A DNA stretch of 64,000 nucleotides, from contig PVEQ01000009.1 in the NCBI GenBank assembly GCA_002973575.1, forward strand, positions 1 to 64,000. Direction: 5' to 3'. The notes beneath the pieces were generated by a model. The model worked only from the letters and a program-made list of their open reading frames with translations, did not search any database and was not told the origin of the DNA. Position 1 is the stretch's first letter. Every line of letters begins with the position of its first letter. Below, piece by piece: positions 9,251 through 18,568 of the stretch. The position numbers were made by a program, and so were the translations under genes. The stretch comes from Sediminibacterium magnilacihabitans (lineage in GTDB: Bacteria > Bacteroidota > Bacteroidia > Chitinophagales > Chitinophagaceae).

Positions 9251-10630
9251 CTACTTGCCGATGCAAAACTTGGAAAAGATAAAATCCAACTGATCTTCAT
9301 TGGTGATTTGTCCGGTAATTGTACCCAGGTAGTGAAGGCTCTGCCGAATATCCAAGGCCAGCAAATCGCCAGGTACATGGGAATCAAGGCCTTGTTGTAC
9401 ATCTTTCAGAGCGGAGGCGAGTTTTTGTAAAGCCTCATAATGGCGGGCATTGGTTACAATGGTAGCTTCGGTGTGGATATCACCGCTAATGGTACGGGCA
9501 ACCAGGGACTTTTTGAGCGCATCTACTCCATTGTTCGCTTTCGCTGAAATATAAATGGCATCAGGAAAATTAGTAAATGCAGAAGAAGCCTGCACGTTTA
9601 CATCTGCTTTATTGCCCACCAATAAATAAGGTATAGCCTCCTGCCTGAACTGCTGCACAATGACTTCCAATTCAGCAACAGTAGTATTATTCACATCAAA
9701 GAGATACAACACAATATCAGCCGCCCGCATTTTCTCCAGGCTCTTTTCTACACCAATGCTTTCAATTACATCATGCGTATGCTCGCGGATGCCGGCGGTA
9801 TCAATCAAGCGGAACAGTATGCCATCGATATTCAGCACTTCTTCCACCGTATCGCGCGTAGTGCCTGCGATATCGCTTACAATGGCGCGGTTCTCGTTCA
9901 GTAAAGTATTCAGTAAAGTAGACTTGCCAGCATTGGGCTTGCCGATGATGGCCACCTGCACTCCGTTGCGGATCACATTGCCCAACTGGAATGAGTGCAG
10001 TAACTTCTGCACCGCCAGTGACAGTGTCCCAATCAATTCATTGAGCTGTGAGCGATCGGCGAACTCCACATCTTCTTGCGAAAAATCGAGTTCCAATTCT
10101 ATCATTGCAGAAAAACGAATGAGCTGTTCCCGCAGCTCAGAAAGGTCTGAAGAGAACCCACCTCGCATATTGTGCAAAGCCGCTTTGCGGCTGGCTTCGG
10201 TATTGCTTGCGATGAGATCGGCTACTGCTTCGGCCTGGGCCAGGTCGAGCTTACCGTTTAAGAAAGCACGCTGCGTGAACTCACCCGGCTTGGCCAGGCG
10301 CACACCGTGCGAAACAATGGCCTGTATAATCTTTTCCTGCACAAAGGGAGAACCGTGGCTGCTGATCTCTATCACGTCTTCACCCGTATAAGAACGCGGA
10401 TTTTTAAAGAGAGAGATCACCACTTCATCCAACACAGTAGCGCCGGTTTTAAGCAACCCAACATGCAGCGTATGCGAAGGCTGCTGCTGCAGGTCTTTGG
10501 AAGGGAACAATACATTCACCACTTCAATGGCTTTCTTACCACTAACCCTTATCACGCCAATGGCGCCGATACCCGGAGGGGTAGCCAGCGCCACGATCGT
10601 ATCGTCCCAGCCCATTAATTGTTGACTCAT
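9251..10630 (-). CDS. mnmE: tRNA modification GTPase MnmE
   Basis: 459 residues from the ATG at 10630 (MSQQLMGWDDTIVALATPPG); this matches the family start, and the 18 codons further upstream are not part of it. The N-terminal TrmE domain (1-120) is followed by a helical domain with an inserted Ras-like G domain: P-loop GKPNAGKST near 230, switch DIAGTTRD, DTAG, and NKAD. The C-terminus ends in FCIGK, with the family's catalytic Cys. With MnmG it adds the carboxymethylaminomethyl or aminomethyl group to U34 of several tRNAs. It begins 54 bases after the stop of a TonB gene on the same strand and may share its transcript. Confidence 0.97.
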   Translation of the reverse strand: MSQQLMGWDDTIVALATPPGIGAIGVIRVSGKKAIEVVNVLFPSKDLQQQPSHTLHVGLLKTGATVLDEVVISLFKNPRSYTGEDVIEISSHGSPFVQEKIIQAIVSHGVRLAKPGEFTQRAFLNGKLDLAQAEAVADLIASNTEASRKAALHNMRGGFSSDLSELREQLIRFSAMIELELDFSQEDVEFADRSQLNELIGTLSLAVQKLLHSFQLGNVIRNGVQVAIIGKPNAGKSTLLNTLLNENRAIVSDIAGTTRDTVEEVLNIDGILFRLIDTAGIREHTHDVIESIGVEKSLEKMRAADIVLYLFDVNNTTVAELEVIVQQFRQEAIPYLLVGNKADVNVQASSAFTNFPDAIYISAKANNGVDALKKSLVARTISGDIHTEATIVTNARHYEALQKLASALKDVQQGLDSHVPGDLLALDIRQSLHYLGTITGQITNEDQLDFIFSKFCIGK

Positions 10631-10684
10631 GAATGGCTCTCTTTTGCCCAAAAGTAAAACAAATTCGGGTGGGCCCTCTTTCAC

Positions 10685-11518
10685 TTAGTTTCCATCATAC
10701 ACATCAAATGCAATCGACTGGCAGTGGCGGTATGCCACTTTAATTCCATTCTGCTCTGCCGGTACCCAATCAGGCCCTTTCAGTATTACCCGCAACGCTT
10801 CTTCTTTTGTACCATAGCCCGGATCGTTCTCTGCTTTTACGTCGCTGATCTTTCCAAACCTGTCTACCACAAAAGAAATGATCACGGTGTACTTCGCAGG
10901 AGGAGCGCCATTGGAAACAGGCACATCGCTGTTGAGGTTGCGCTCGAGGTATTTGCGCCAGGCTTGTTCGCCCCCGTTGAATGAAGCCGGTATTTGTACC
11001 GAATAGAAGATCTTGTCCAAATCTTCGTCCTTACCCTTTGGTGCAACTACCACACCGGTACCTTTTGCTTCCACTGGCGGCGCTACAACATTATCATCCT
11101 TCGTTCCTTCCACATTCATCGTTCCAATCTTGGTGTCTTCCAGCACCGCCATATCTTTCATCTCATCTTCAGGCTTCACCTGGTCATCCTGTACAATCTT
11201 GGGCACCACATACTGCGTGGTAGCCACTTTCTGCTGCTCGGGCTTCAGCGGCTTGATTTCTTCCGGCTTGGGTTCATCTTGTTTGATGTTCTCCAACACC
11301 ACTGTGGGGCCAACGATCAGCACCGCATCGCTTTTCTTTTTTGCATGTGCCCAGATAGAGCCAGCAATAAAAAGCATGCATACGAGTGTGGTGCCTCCCA
11401 ATGCATAGGTAATCCGTTTGTTGTAAGTTTTGCGCAGGTCATAAGCGCCATAGGCTTTGTTGCGTCCCTCGAACAACAGGTCGAGAAAATCGGCAGCGAG
11501 AATGTCTTTCTTTTCCAT
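10685..11518 (-). CDS. TonB-like energy transducer, second tandem copy
   Basis: 277 residues, the same length as the TonB gene upstream and similar to it throughout. A cytoplasmic start (ILAADFLDLLFEGRNKAYGAYDLRKTYNKR) leads to one membrane helix at about 32-55, then a Lys/Glu/Pro spacer (weaker in Pro than the upstream copy) and a TonB C-terminal domain from about 190, with YTVIISFVVDRFGKISDVKAE. It should couple the ExbB/ExbD proton channel to outer-membrane receptors such as SusC. It lies beyond a strong terminator from the ExbBD operon, so it probably has its own promoter. Recent duplication followed by loss of the polyproline tract is the simplest reading. Confidence 0.9.
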   Translation of the reverse strand: MEKKDILAADFLDLLFEGRNKAYGAYDLRKTYNKRITYALGGTTLVCMLFIAGSIWAHAKKKSDAVLIVGPTVVLENIKQDEPKPEEIKPLKPEQQKVATTQYVVPKIVQDDQVKPEDEMKDMAVLEDTKIGTMNVEGTKDDNVVAPPVEAKGTGVVVAPKGKDEDLDKIFYSVQIPASFNGGEQAWRKYLERNLNSDVPVSNGAPPAKYTVIISFVVDRFGKISDVKAENDPGYGTKEEALRVILKGPDWVPAEQNGIKVAYRHCQSIAFDVYDGN

Positions 11519-11604
11519 GATGTGTAGGTTTTTAAATGGGACGCCGCCTCAAAAAAATTCCACACCCGAAAAATTCCATAAACATTTCGCAAAAAATCAT
11601 AAAA

Positions 11605-11632
11605 AAATCTCCCGTATTGCTACGGGAGATTT
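11605..11632 (-). terminator. Rho-independent terminator after the ExbBD-TonB operon
   Basis: A perfect 12-base stem (AAATCTCCCGTA) closes on a 4-base loop, and on the minus strand it is followed by seven U residues (the A run at 11601-11607). It lies 29 bases beyond the stop of the first TonB gene and should end that transcript before the second TonB gene. Confidence 0.88.
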
Positions 11633-11660
11633 ATATACTCGTTCGTAAGAATTAGAAAGA

Positions 11661-12494
11661 TTACTCTTCTGCTACCACGAATGTGATACCCTGCTTGTGG
11701 CGGTAGATCACATTACGTCCGTTTTGCACGGCAGGCTTCCAGCTGGGGCCTTTCTTAATTACACGTACCGCTTCGTCTTTGGTGCCATAGCCGGGGTCGT
11801 TCTCAGCTTTTACATCGCTGATATTACCCGCTTTGTCTACGGTAAAGGAAACGTACACTGTGTATTTGCCGGGAGGCGCTCCTTGCTCTACAGGCAAATC
11901 CCTGTTCAGGTTACGCTCCAGGTATTTGGTCCAGCCGGCAATACCACCGGGGAATTCAGCGGGTATCTGTACTACGGTAAATACTTTATCGTAGTCTTCT
12001 TCCTGCTTGGGAGCCGCTACCACACCGGTACCCTTGGCTTCAACGGGCGGCGCTACGATTCCCTCATCCTTGGTACCTTCCTGGTTGATGGTACCGATCT
12101 TGGTGTCTTGCAGTTTTTCTACTTCTTTGATCTCTTCTTCGGGTTTCACCTCTTCATCCTTCACAATCTTGGGAGGAGTGAACTTGGTGATCTCCACTTT
12201 CGGGGGCTCCTGCTTGGGCGGAGGAGGCGGTGGCGGCGGCTCAGGCTTTTTCTCTTCCTGCACCTTCTCCAGCTGCACATCCGCCTGCACTACCAGAGAA
12301 GTGGTCTTCTTCTTGGTAGAGTTGGCAATAATGGAACCCGCGAGAAACAGCAAACAAACAGCTACAGTAGCCACGAGTGCAGTCACCATCCTTTTATTGT
12401 AGGTCCTGCGCAGCTCGTAAGCCCCGTAATCTTTGTTCCTGCCATCGAATATAATATCGAGTATATCCGCGGATAAAATTTTGTTTACGTCCAT
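11661..12494 (-). CDS. tonB: TonB energy transducer of the ExbBD operon
   Basis: 277 residues. The cytoplasmic N-terminus resembles that of the downstream TonB copy (LSADILDIIFDGRNKDYGAYELRRTYNKR). One membrane helix at about 35-55 is followed by a strongly proline-rich periplasmic spacer (eight prolines in a row near residue 90) and a C-terminal TonB domain (about 190-277) with YTVYVSFTVDKAGNISDVKAE. It is the last gene of a TolQ/ExbB-ExbD-ExbD-TonB operon, 25 bases after the second ExbD gene, and ends at a clear terminator. It transmits proton-motive energy to TonB-dependent outer-membrane transporters. Confidence 0.94.
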   Translation of the reverse strand: MDVNKILSADILDIIFDGRNKDYGAYELRRTYNKRMVTALVATVAVCLLFLAGSIIANSTKKKTTSLVVQADVQLEKVQEEKKPEPPPPPPPPKQEPPKVEITKFTPPKIVKDEEVKPEEEIKEVEKLQDTKIGTINQEGTKDEGIVAPPVEAKGTGVVAAPKQEEDYDKVFTVVQIPAEFPGGIAGWTKYLERNLNRDLPVEQGAPPGKYTVYVSFTVDKAGNISDVKAENDPGYGTKDEAVRVIKKGPSWKPAVQNGRNVIYRHKQGITFVVAEE

Positions 12495-12519
12495 TATTAT
12501 GGATTTTTTAAAGTAATGT

Positions 12520-13071
12520 TTAGTTTGATGCTGTTGCAGCGCCGGCTTTCTCCGATGCTACCACCAGCTTCTCTTCCACGTCGGTGATATCCACCAACGC
12601 ATAACGCTTCAGCACGTCGATGGTCATCTCATCCAGGATATCCACCACGTTCCGGTAGGTACATTCTGAAGATGGCTTCAGGATGATCACCAGGTCCTTC
12701 TCAGGCGTGCGCGATTTTTTGTCGAGCAACACGTTACGGATCTCTTTGAAATTAGATGACTTGAAGTTGGAACCGTTGTTAGTCAACTCTCCTTCGTAGT
12801 AAAAAACGTTATTGTCTTTTCCCAGGAGAAGGGTGATAACACCGGACTGCTTCGCCTTATTTTGGTCTTCCGGCTTATCGGCGTCTTTCGGTAAAAAGAG
12901 CCTCATGGCCGTAGGCTGACTCATCGTAGTGGTGAAGATGAAGAAAGTAATGAGCAGGAAGCCCAGATCCACCATGGGCGTCAGGTCAACCCTGGTAGAC
13001 AGCTTCTTCCCTTTCTTGACCCCGGGGCCTTTTTTATGGCCACCGCCACTCGAGGTATCCATTTCTGCCAT
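12520..13071 (-). CDS. exbD: ExbD/TolR family biopolymer transport protein (second)
   Basis: 183 residues with a charged Gly/Lys-rich N-terminus and one membrane helix near 30-50 carrying the key Asp of the ExbD helix (VDLTPMVDLGFLLITFFIF). The periplasmic part (about 60-170) matches the ExbD/TolR fold, ending RYALVDITDVEEKLV. ExbD forms the proton channel together with ExbB. It follows the other ExbD gene by 42 bases; having two ExbD genes in a row is common in Bacteroidota Ton systems. Confidence 0.94.
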   Translation of the reverse strand: MAEMDTSSGGGHKKGPGVKKGKKLSTRVDLTPMVDLGFLLITFFIFTTTMSQPTAMRLFLPKDADKPEDQNKAKQSGVITLLLGKDNNVFYYEGELTNNGSNFKSSNFKEIRNVLLDKKSRTPEKDLVIILKPSSECTYRNVVDILDEMTIDVLKRYALVDITDVEEKLVVASEKAGAATASN

Positions 13072-13113
13072 TGCGGTAGATTTTTTTAGTTAATAATAGT
13101 TCGCGGCAGACAC

Positions 13114-13764
13114 TTAGTCTGAACGCTTCTCTCCTTTCATAACACTCTTATACAATTCAGACCCCTGGGGTACATTCTGCGGGTTGGTTACCATTTGGAA
13201 CTTCAGGATGTCGTTTTTCTTGAATGCATCCACCACCCCTTTAAAAGCGGGGTATTTGGCTGCATTATCGCCCTTCACCAGGTAAGCCGGCGCGGTTTGC
13301 CCCATATAAGCATCACTTACCAGGCGCATCCAGGTGGTCATTTCATTATTGGTGGAATCCTTCGCAGGAATACCCGGTAACGCCGCACCTTTACGCTGGT
13401 CGCTCGGTATTGCCAGGAATGATTTCAGGCCCGCAAGCGGCGCTCCGATGAAATCAGCGGCGGCAAAAGCCTTCACGTCCAGGCCCAGGTTCTTGGTGGT
13501 ATTCAAGGTATTCGCTATGGTTTCTTTCTTTTGTTTATCATCCATCGAAAGAAATACCTTCCCGTCCTTGTCGATCGTTATCAGCACAAAATTCTTATCG
13601 GGGGCAACCTTGGCAGCCACCGAGTTAGGGGTGGTTACCGTAATGGCTTCAGCCGGCTTGAACTTTGTTGTTAAGATGAAGAACGACAACAGCAGGAAAG
13701 CCACGTCACACATCGCCGTCATGTCGATGATGGTACTCTTCCGTGGTAATTTGGCTCTACCCAT
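13114..13764 (-). CDS. exbD: ExbD/TolR family biopolymer transport protein (first)
   Basis: 216 residues, longer than the usual 130-180. The membrane helix near residues 12-32 carries the conserved Asp (IDMTAMCDVAFLLLSFFIL). The periplasmic domain holds an insert of about 50 residues around 100-160, which the second ExbD lacks, so the two are not interchangeable copies. It sits between the TolQ/ExbB gene (86 bases upstream) and the second ExbD. It probably forms a mixed channel with its neighbours; that is inference. Confidence 0.92.
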   Translation of the reverse strand: MGRAKLPRKSTIIDMTAMCDVAFLLLSFFILTTKFKPAEAITVTTPNSVAAKVAPDKNFVLITIDKDGKVFLSMDDKQKKETIANTLNTTKNLGLDVKAFAAADFIGAPLAGLKSFLAIPSDQRKGAALPGIPAKDSTNNEMTTWMRLVSDAYMGQTAPAYLVKGDNAAKYPAFKGVVDAFKKNDILKFQMVTNPQNVPQGSELYKSVMKGEKRSD

Positions 13765-13850
13765 TGTTAATTATTTATATTGATTATCACTAATTAAGAT
13801 TCAAAATGCTCCGTTTTCCATACAAATTCCTGAGGAAATTATTCCTAAGG

Positions 13851-14720
13851 TTATTTGTAGTTGGCAGCGAAACTTTGAGTCAGTGTGAAACCAGATTCGT
13901 CAATACCATAAGTGATGGCATCGATACGGGTAGTGAATACGTTGTACATGATGATCGCTACAGCTGAAGTACCGATACCCAGGGCGGTGTTGAACAACGC
14001 TTCTGAGATACCTTTCGACAGTTCGCGGGCAGCGTCTCCACCACCTTCATCACCCAGTGCAGAGAACGATTTGATCATACCCAATACGGTACCGAGCAGA
14101 CCCAGCAGGGTTGATACAGACGCCAGGGTTGACAGGAACACCAGGTTCTTTTCCAGCATAGGCAGTTCCAGCGCAGTAGCTTCTTCTACTTCTTTCTGGA
14201 TGTTCAGTACTTTCTGGTCGGTGCTCAGTTCTGCATTGCTGATCATCTCTTTGTATTTTTTCAGACCAGCCTTCATTACATTACCTACAGAACCTTTTTG
14301 CTTGTCGCACTCAGCAATGGCTTTGTCCACATCTTTATTAGCAAGATGGAACTGCACTTTGCGAACGAACTCGGCAATATTACCGGAACCGGCAGCTTTG
14401 GTGATGGTAGTGAGCCTTTCGATAGCGAAAGTCAGTACAATGAAGAAACAACCGATCAGGATAGGAACGATGATACCACCTTCATACATTTTGGCAAATG
14501 TAGCAGAGGCTTTAGGTCCTTTGTGCTGTGGCCAGAAACCACCAGAAAGATCGGGTTGTGTAAAGTTACTCGGAGCACCCAACACAAAACGCCAGATGGT
14601 ATATCCCAGAGCAATACATAAAATTGGCGCAAGCCATGAAATTGTGTTGGAGCCTTTCTTCGGTTGAGCGGAAGATGAGCTTTTTACAACAGCTGTTGCG
14701 ATTGGTTTTGTCTCAGCCAT
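13851..14720 (-). CDS. exbB: MotA/TolQ/ExbB proton channel family protein
   Basis: 289 residues. A first helix near 28-48, an extended loop, a second helix near 85-105, then the paired helices of the MotA/TolQ/ExbB domain at about 180-215 and 240-265 (LLGLLGTVLGMIKSFSALGD is the diagnostic stretch). It is the first gene of the Ton operon and forms the proton-conducting core with the two ExbD proteins that follow. The N-terminal Ser/Ala/Lys-rich start is typical of the Bacteroidota form. Confidence 0.94.
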   Translation of the reverse strand: MAETKPIATAVVKSSSSAQPKKGSNTISWLAPILCIALGYTIWRFVLGAPSNFTQPDLSGGFWPQHKGPKASATFAKMYEGGIIVPILIGCFFIVLTFAIERLTTITKAAGSGNIAEFVRKVQFHLANKDVDKAIAECDKQKGSVGNVMKAGLKKYKEMISNAELSTDQKVLNIQKEVEEATALELPMLEKNLVFLSTLASVSTLLGLLGTVLGMIKSFSALGDEGGGDAARELSKGISEALFNTALGIGTSAVAIIMYNVFTTRIDAITYGIDESGFTLTQSFAANYK

Positions 14721-14997
14721 GATTCGATTGTTTTTGTTTTTTAGAAATTACAGTTGATTTAAAAAAAAATGTCCTCGCAATTCTAATGAAAAAAGTTTTG
14801 AAATGACAAAACATTCGTTCAAAAGTTTCCTAAGGGGCCTCCAAATTAGCGGTTTTCCCGAAAACCACAAATTTGATCTTCCGGGGGCATTATCCCGTTA
14901 TTCAACCACTCATCCATTTCTTCACCTTAAAATTCCATTATATGGAATACTCGGCTATATTTAGCGGTCATTCTAAAACATTTATAGACATACTATT

Positions 14998-17532
14998 ATG
15001 AGAAAACATTTTACCACCGTTTCTGCGCTGTTATTTGCTGTAGCGGCTTTGGCACAGCAACATCCAGACACAACCCGTACCAAAGCTGGTCCGCCCGCAG
15101 TAGCGCCGGTCATCCCCAAACCCGGTCCAAAGCCTTATAAGGACATCATTACCGACAAAGCCATCACCCAAAAAGGGCTGTTCACTGTTCATAAAGTAGA
15201 CGATAAATTTTATTTCGAGATCCCCGAAAACCTGCTGGGCAGCGAGATCCTGGCCGTTACTCGCCTGGTGAAAGTTCCCGGCGGCGCCCGTAAATATGGC
15301 GGGGAAGAGATCAACCAGCAATCGCTCACATTCGAGAAAGGTCCTAATAACAATATCTTCATCAGGGTGGTAACCCTGATCAGCTCGGCCGATTCAACCA
15401 ATGTGATTTCCAAAGCTGTTAAAAATTCTTACCTCGATCCCATCGCCGCTGCATTCGATATCAAATCGCTGGGAAAAGATTCTTCCGGTTATGTGATCGA
15501 CGTGACAGATTTTTTCAAAGGCGATAACCAGATCGTGGGCCTCGACCCCAACGATAAAAGGCAGTTCGGTCTCACCGGTCTCATGCCCGACAGGTCGTAC
15601 ATACAAAGCATCAACACCTACCCCATCAATACAGAGATCCGTACGGTGAAGACTTTCGGCGCGATGGCTCCTTCGCCCACGGGTATGCCATCCCCTTTCC
15701 CTACGCCTTCATTACCGGCCGCACGCAACGCGGGCGTTATTACCATAGAACTGAATACTTCTATGATATTGCTGCCCAAAGTGCCTATGCACCGCCGCCT
15801 CTTCGATTCGCGCGTGGGTTTCTTTGCCGATGATTTCACCGTGTACAGCGATGACCAGCAGAAAGTAGACAACCAGACTTTCGCCGTTCGCTGGCGCCTG
15901 GAGCCCAAGCCCGAAGACATGGAGAAATACAAGCGCGGAGAGCTCGTAGAACCTGCCAAACAGATCGTGTACTATATCGATCCTGCCACACCCAAACAAT
16001 GGAGGCCATACCTGATTGCCGGTATCAACGACTGGCAGAAAGCTTTTGAAAAAGCCGGTTTTAAAAATGCCATCGTTGGTAAAGAATGGCCCGAGAACGA
16101 TACCACCATGAGCCTGGAAGATGCGCGCTATTCTGTAATCCGTTATTTCGCTTCCGATATAGAGAACGCTTATGGTCCGCAAGTGCACGACCCCCGCAGT
16201 GGTGAGATCCTCGAGAGCCATATCGGCTGGTACCACAATGTGATGAAGCTGGTGCACGACTGGTACATGGTACAAGCCGCTGCCGTAGATCCCAAAGCCC
16301 GTAAAATGAAATTCGATGATGAACTGATGGGCCAGCTCATCCGCTTTGTATCGAGCCACGAAGTGGGACATACCCTGGGGCTGCGTCACAATATGGGCAG
16401 CAGCAGCAAAACCCCTGTGGAGAACCTGCGCAACAAAGCATGGCTGGAAGCCAACGGACATACCGCTTCTATCATGGACTATGCCCGATTCAACTACGTA
16501 GCGCAGCCTGAAGACAATATCTCTGAAGCGGGTCTCTTCCCACGCATTGGCGATTACGACAAATGGGCCATTGAATGGGGCTACCGCTATACCGGCGAAG
16601 GCGATGTGGAGAAAGACAAGCGCATCAACAACAAGTGGATCGTTAATCGCCTGGGCGCCAATCCCCGCTTGTGGTTTGGCGGTGAATCGTACAATACAGA
16701 CCCGCGTGCGCAAATGGAAGACCTGGGCGATAACAGCGTTAAAGCCAGCGAATATGGTATCAAAAACCTCAAGCGTGTAATAGCCGGACTGCCCGAATGG
16801 ACCAAAGAAGAAGCCGATCGATACGAGAACCTGTCAGACATGTACATGCAGGTAGTAGGCCAGTTCAGTCGCTATACCGGCCATGTGCTCAAAAACGTAG
16901 GTGGCGTGTACGAGACTTTCAAAAGCATAGAACAACCCGGCGATGTGTACGAAGCCACACCCAAAGCCATCCAGAAAACTGCGGTGGCTTACCTGAACAA
17001 AGAAGTGTTTGAAACACCCAACTGGCTGCTCGATAAAAATATCCTCAATAAGATCGCTTCACCTGTTGCCAATGAAAGGGTGCAGACCATCCAGGTGAAT
17101 GCCCTCAACGGTTTGCTCGATGGCGCCCGGCTGTACCGCATGGTGATCGCAGGCAACCGTTACGGAGTGGCCAACACCTACGGCATCGATGAAATGATCG
17201 ACGATGTTAAAAAAGGTGTGTGGAGTGAATTGAGCTCGCACAAACCCATCGACGCTTATCGCCGCAATTTGCAGAAAGCTTATGCCGATAAACTGATCAG
17301 CCTGCTGAATCCGAATGTTATCACTGCAATAACCGGCCTCACTTCATCCGGCGTTCAGATAACCACAACAGAAACCAAGAATACCGATGTAACATCTGTT
17401 GCGAGAGGACAGCTCAAGGCTTTACAAGCCGAGATCAACGCTGCTATTCCCGGCACCGGAGATCGTATGAGCAAGTATCATTTGCAGGATGTGTCTGAAA
17501 GGATCAAACATGCATTGGATCCCAAGCAATAA
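14998..17532 (+). CDS. Secreted zinc metalloprotease (DUF5117/DUF5118 type)
   Basis: 844 residues with a signal peptide ending near residue 19. The N-terminal part (about 40-330) fits the DUF5118 and DUF5117 domains. The peptidase site is the metzincin-type HExxHxxGxxH motif at residues 454-464 (HEVGHTLGLRH), followed by a Met-turn candidate at SIMDY. All zinc ligands and the catalytic Glu are present. The protein is probably periplasmic or secreted; its substrate is unknown. It stands alone, divergent from the Ton operon across 277 bases, with a TATATTTA promoter-like word about 40 bases upstream. A dispersed palindromic repeat follows its stop codon. Confidence 0.93.
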   Translation: MRKHFTTVSALLFAVAALAQQHPDTTRTKAGPPAVAPVIPKPGPKPYKDIITDKAITQKGLFTVHKVDDKFYFEIPENLLGSEILAVTRLVKVPGGARKYGGEEINQQSLTFEKGPNNNIFIRVVTLISSADSTNVISKAVKNSYLDPIAAAFDIKSLGKDSSGYVIDVTDFFKGDNQIVGLDPNDKRQFGLTGLMPDRSYIQSINTYPINTEIRTVKTFGAMAPSPTGMPSPFPTPSLPAARNAGVITIELNTSMILLPKVPMHRRLFDSRVGFFADDFTVYSDDQQKVDNQTFAVRWRLEPKPEDMEKYKRGELVEPAKQIVYYIDPATPKQWRPYLIAGINDWQKAFEKAGFKNAIVGKEWPENDTTMSLEDARYSVIRYFASDIENAYGPQVHDPRSGEILESHIGWYHNVMKLVHDWYMVQAAAVDPKARKMKFDDELMGQLIRFVSSHEVGHTLGLRHNMGSSSKTPVENLRNKAWLEANGHTASIMDYARFNYVAQPEDNISEAGLFPRIGDYDKWAIEWGYRYTGEGDVEKDKRINNKWIVNRLGANPRLWFGGESYNTDPRAQMEDLGDNSVKASEYGIKNLKRVIAGLPEWTKEEADRYENLSDMYMQVVGQFSRYTGHVLKNVGGVYETFKSIEQPGDVYEATPKAIQKTAVAYLNKEVFETPNWLLDKNILNKIASPVANERVQTIQVNALNGLLDGARLYRMVIAGNRYGVANTYGIDEMIDDVKKGVWSELSSHKPIDAYRRNLQKAYADKLISLLNPNVITAITGLTSSGVQITTTETKNTDVTSVARGQLKALQAEINAAIPGTGDRMSKYHLQDVSERIKHALDPKQ

Positions 17533-17546
17533 ATATCTGATCAGAA

Positions 17547-17696
17547 CGTCATCCTGAGCACCCCTCGCTTCGTCATCCTGAGCGTTCTTCGATCGTCATC
17601 CCGAGCGCAGCCGAGGGATCTGACCGAATGTTCAGCAGGTCCTTCGACTCGCTTCGCTCGCTCAGGATGACGAAGCGAGGGGTACCCGGGATGACG
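17547..17696. repeat. Dispersed palindromic repeat, copy 1 (compound)
   Basis: Starts and ends with CGTCATCC and its complement GGATGACG. Inside it has three left-hand CGTCATCC(T/C)GAGC words, the GCCGAGGGATCTG core, TTCAGCAGGTCCTTCGACTC and the right arm GCTCAGGATGACG. It lies between the zinc protease and the flavin reductase genes. Confidence 0.85.
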
Positions 17697-17739
17697 TTCA
17701 ATAACCGGACATTTCTTTATATTGTGTAAAATATAACCG

Positions 17740-18468
17740 ATGCTTGAACCATGGCGCACCGGCAAGGTGATTAAAATTGAAAATGCCAATTCTTCTACCC
17801 GCCGCTTCTGGATTGAAATTCCCGATGCCGCTTCTTTCGATTTCAAACCGGGCCAGTTCGTTACGCTCGACCTGCCCATACACGAAAAGAAAAACAAAAG
17901 ATGGCGCAGCTACTCCATCGCTTCTGCACCGGACGGCACCAATATTATTGAACTGGTGATCGTTTTGCTCGAAGGCGGCCTGGGCACCAATTATCTTTTC
18001 AACGAAATACATGAAGGCAGTGAGCTGGTGCTGCGCGGACCTCAGGGTGTTTTTACCCTGCCCGATCCGCTGGAGAAAGACCTGTTCCTGATCTGTACCG
18101 GCACCGGTGTGGCCCCCTTCCGTTCCATGGCGCATTACCTGCACAAGCATAAAATAACACACGGCGAAATCCACCTCATTTTCGGCTGCCGCAAATTCAG
18201 CGACTGCCTGTATCGCGAGGAGCTGGAACAATTACAAAAAGACGAGCGTCATTTTTATTATCACCCTGTTTTCTCCCGCGAAGAAAATGTGGGTGATGGC
18301 GCTTATAAAGGCTATGTGCACGCCGTGTACGAATCCATCCTACAACAAAACAAACGCCCCGCCAATTTCTACTTATGCGGCTGGAAGAACATGATCGACG
18401 AAGCCAAGCAACGGATCGTGGCAATGGGGTATGAGAAGAAAGACATCCACCAAGAGCTGTATGGATAA
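17740..18468 (+). CDS. Ferredoxin-NADP reductase-like FAD oxidoreductase
   Basis: 242 residues, the length of a single FNR-type reductase without a ferredoxin domain. The FAD site is RSYSIASAPDG (about residues 54-64), and the NAD(P) half starts with ICTGTGVAPFRS (about 118-129), followed by LIFGCRKFSDCLYREEL. The C-terminus YLCGWKNMIDEAKQRI holds the usual Cys-Gly. It should move electrons between NAD(P)H and a small carrier. It starts 43 bases after one repeat copy and ends 7 bases before another, so it is probably transcribed alone. Confidence 0.9.
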   Translation: MLEPWRTGKVIKIENANSSTRRFWIEIPDAASFDFKPGQFVTLDLPIHEKKNKRWRSYSIASAPDGTNIIELVIVLLEGGLGTNYLFNEIHEGSELVLRGPQGVFTLPDPLEKDLFLICTGTGVAPFRSMAHYLHKHKITHGEIHLIFGCRKFSDCLYREELEQLQKDERHFYYHPVFSREENVGDGAYKGYVHAVYESILQQNKRPANFYLCGWKNMIDEAKQRIVAMGYEKKDIHQELYG

Positions 18469-18475
18469 ATAGCTC

Positions 18476-18562
18476 CGTCATCCTGAGCGAGCGAAGCGAG
18501 TCGAAGGACCTGCTTCACATTCGGGCAGATCCCTCGACTCGCTTCGCTCGCTCGGGATGACG
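18476..18562. repeat. Dispersed palindromic repeat, copy 2
   Basis: Left arm CGTCATCCTGAGCGAGCG, then AGCGAGTCGAAGGACCTGCT, a short centre, GATCCCTCGACTCGCTTCG, and right arm GCTCGGGATGACG. The whole unit can fold on itself. It sits between the convergent reductase and glycyl-tRNA synthetase genes and ends 6 bases before the latter's stop codon, so it may act as a shared transcript end. Confidence 0.85.
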
Positions 18563-18568
18563 TTATGT

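Noticed and set aside
9660..10391. 243-codon Ser-rich frame opposite mnmE
   Set aside because: Shadow of mnmE; Ser richness is a frame artefact and there is no ribosome site.
15712..16713. 333-codon open frame opposite the zinc protease
   Set aside because: Antisense shadow of a gene with a complete catalytic motif; no domain pattern or start signal.
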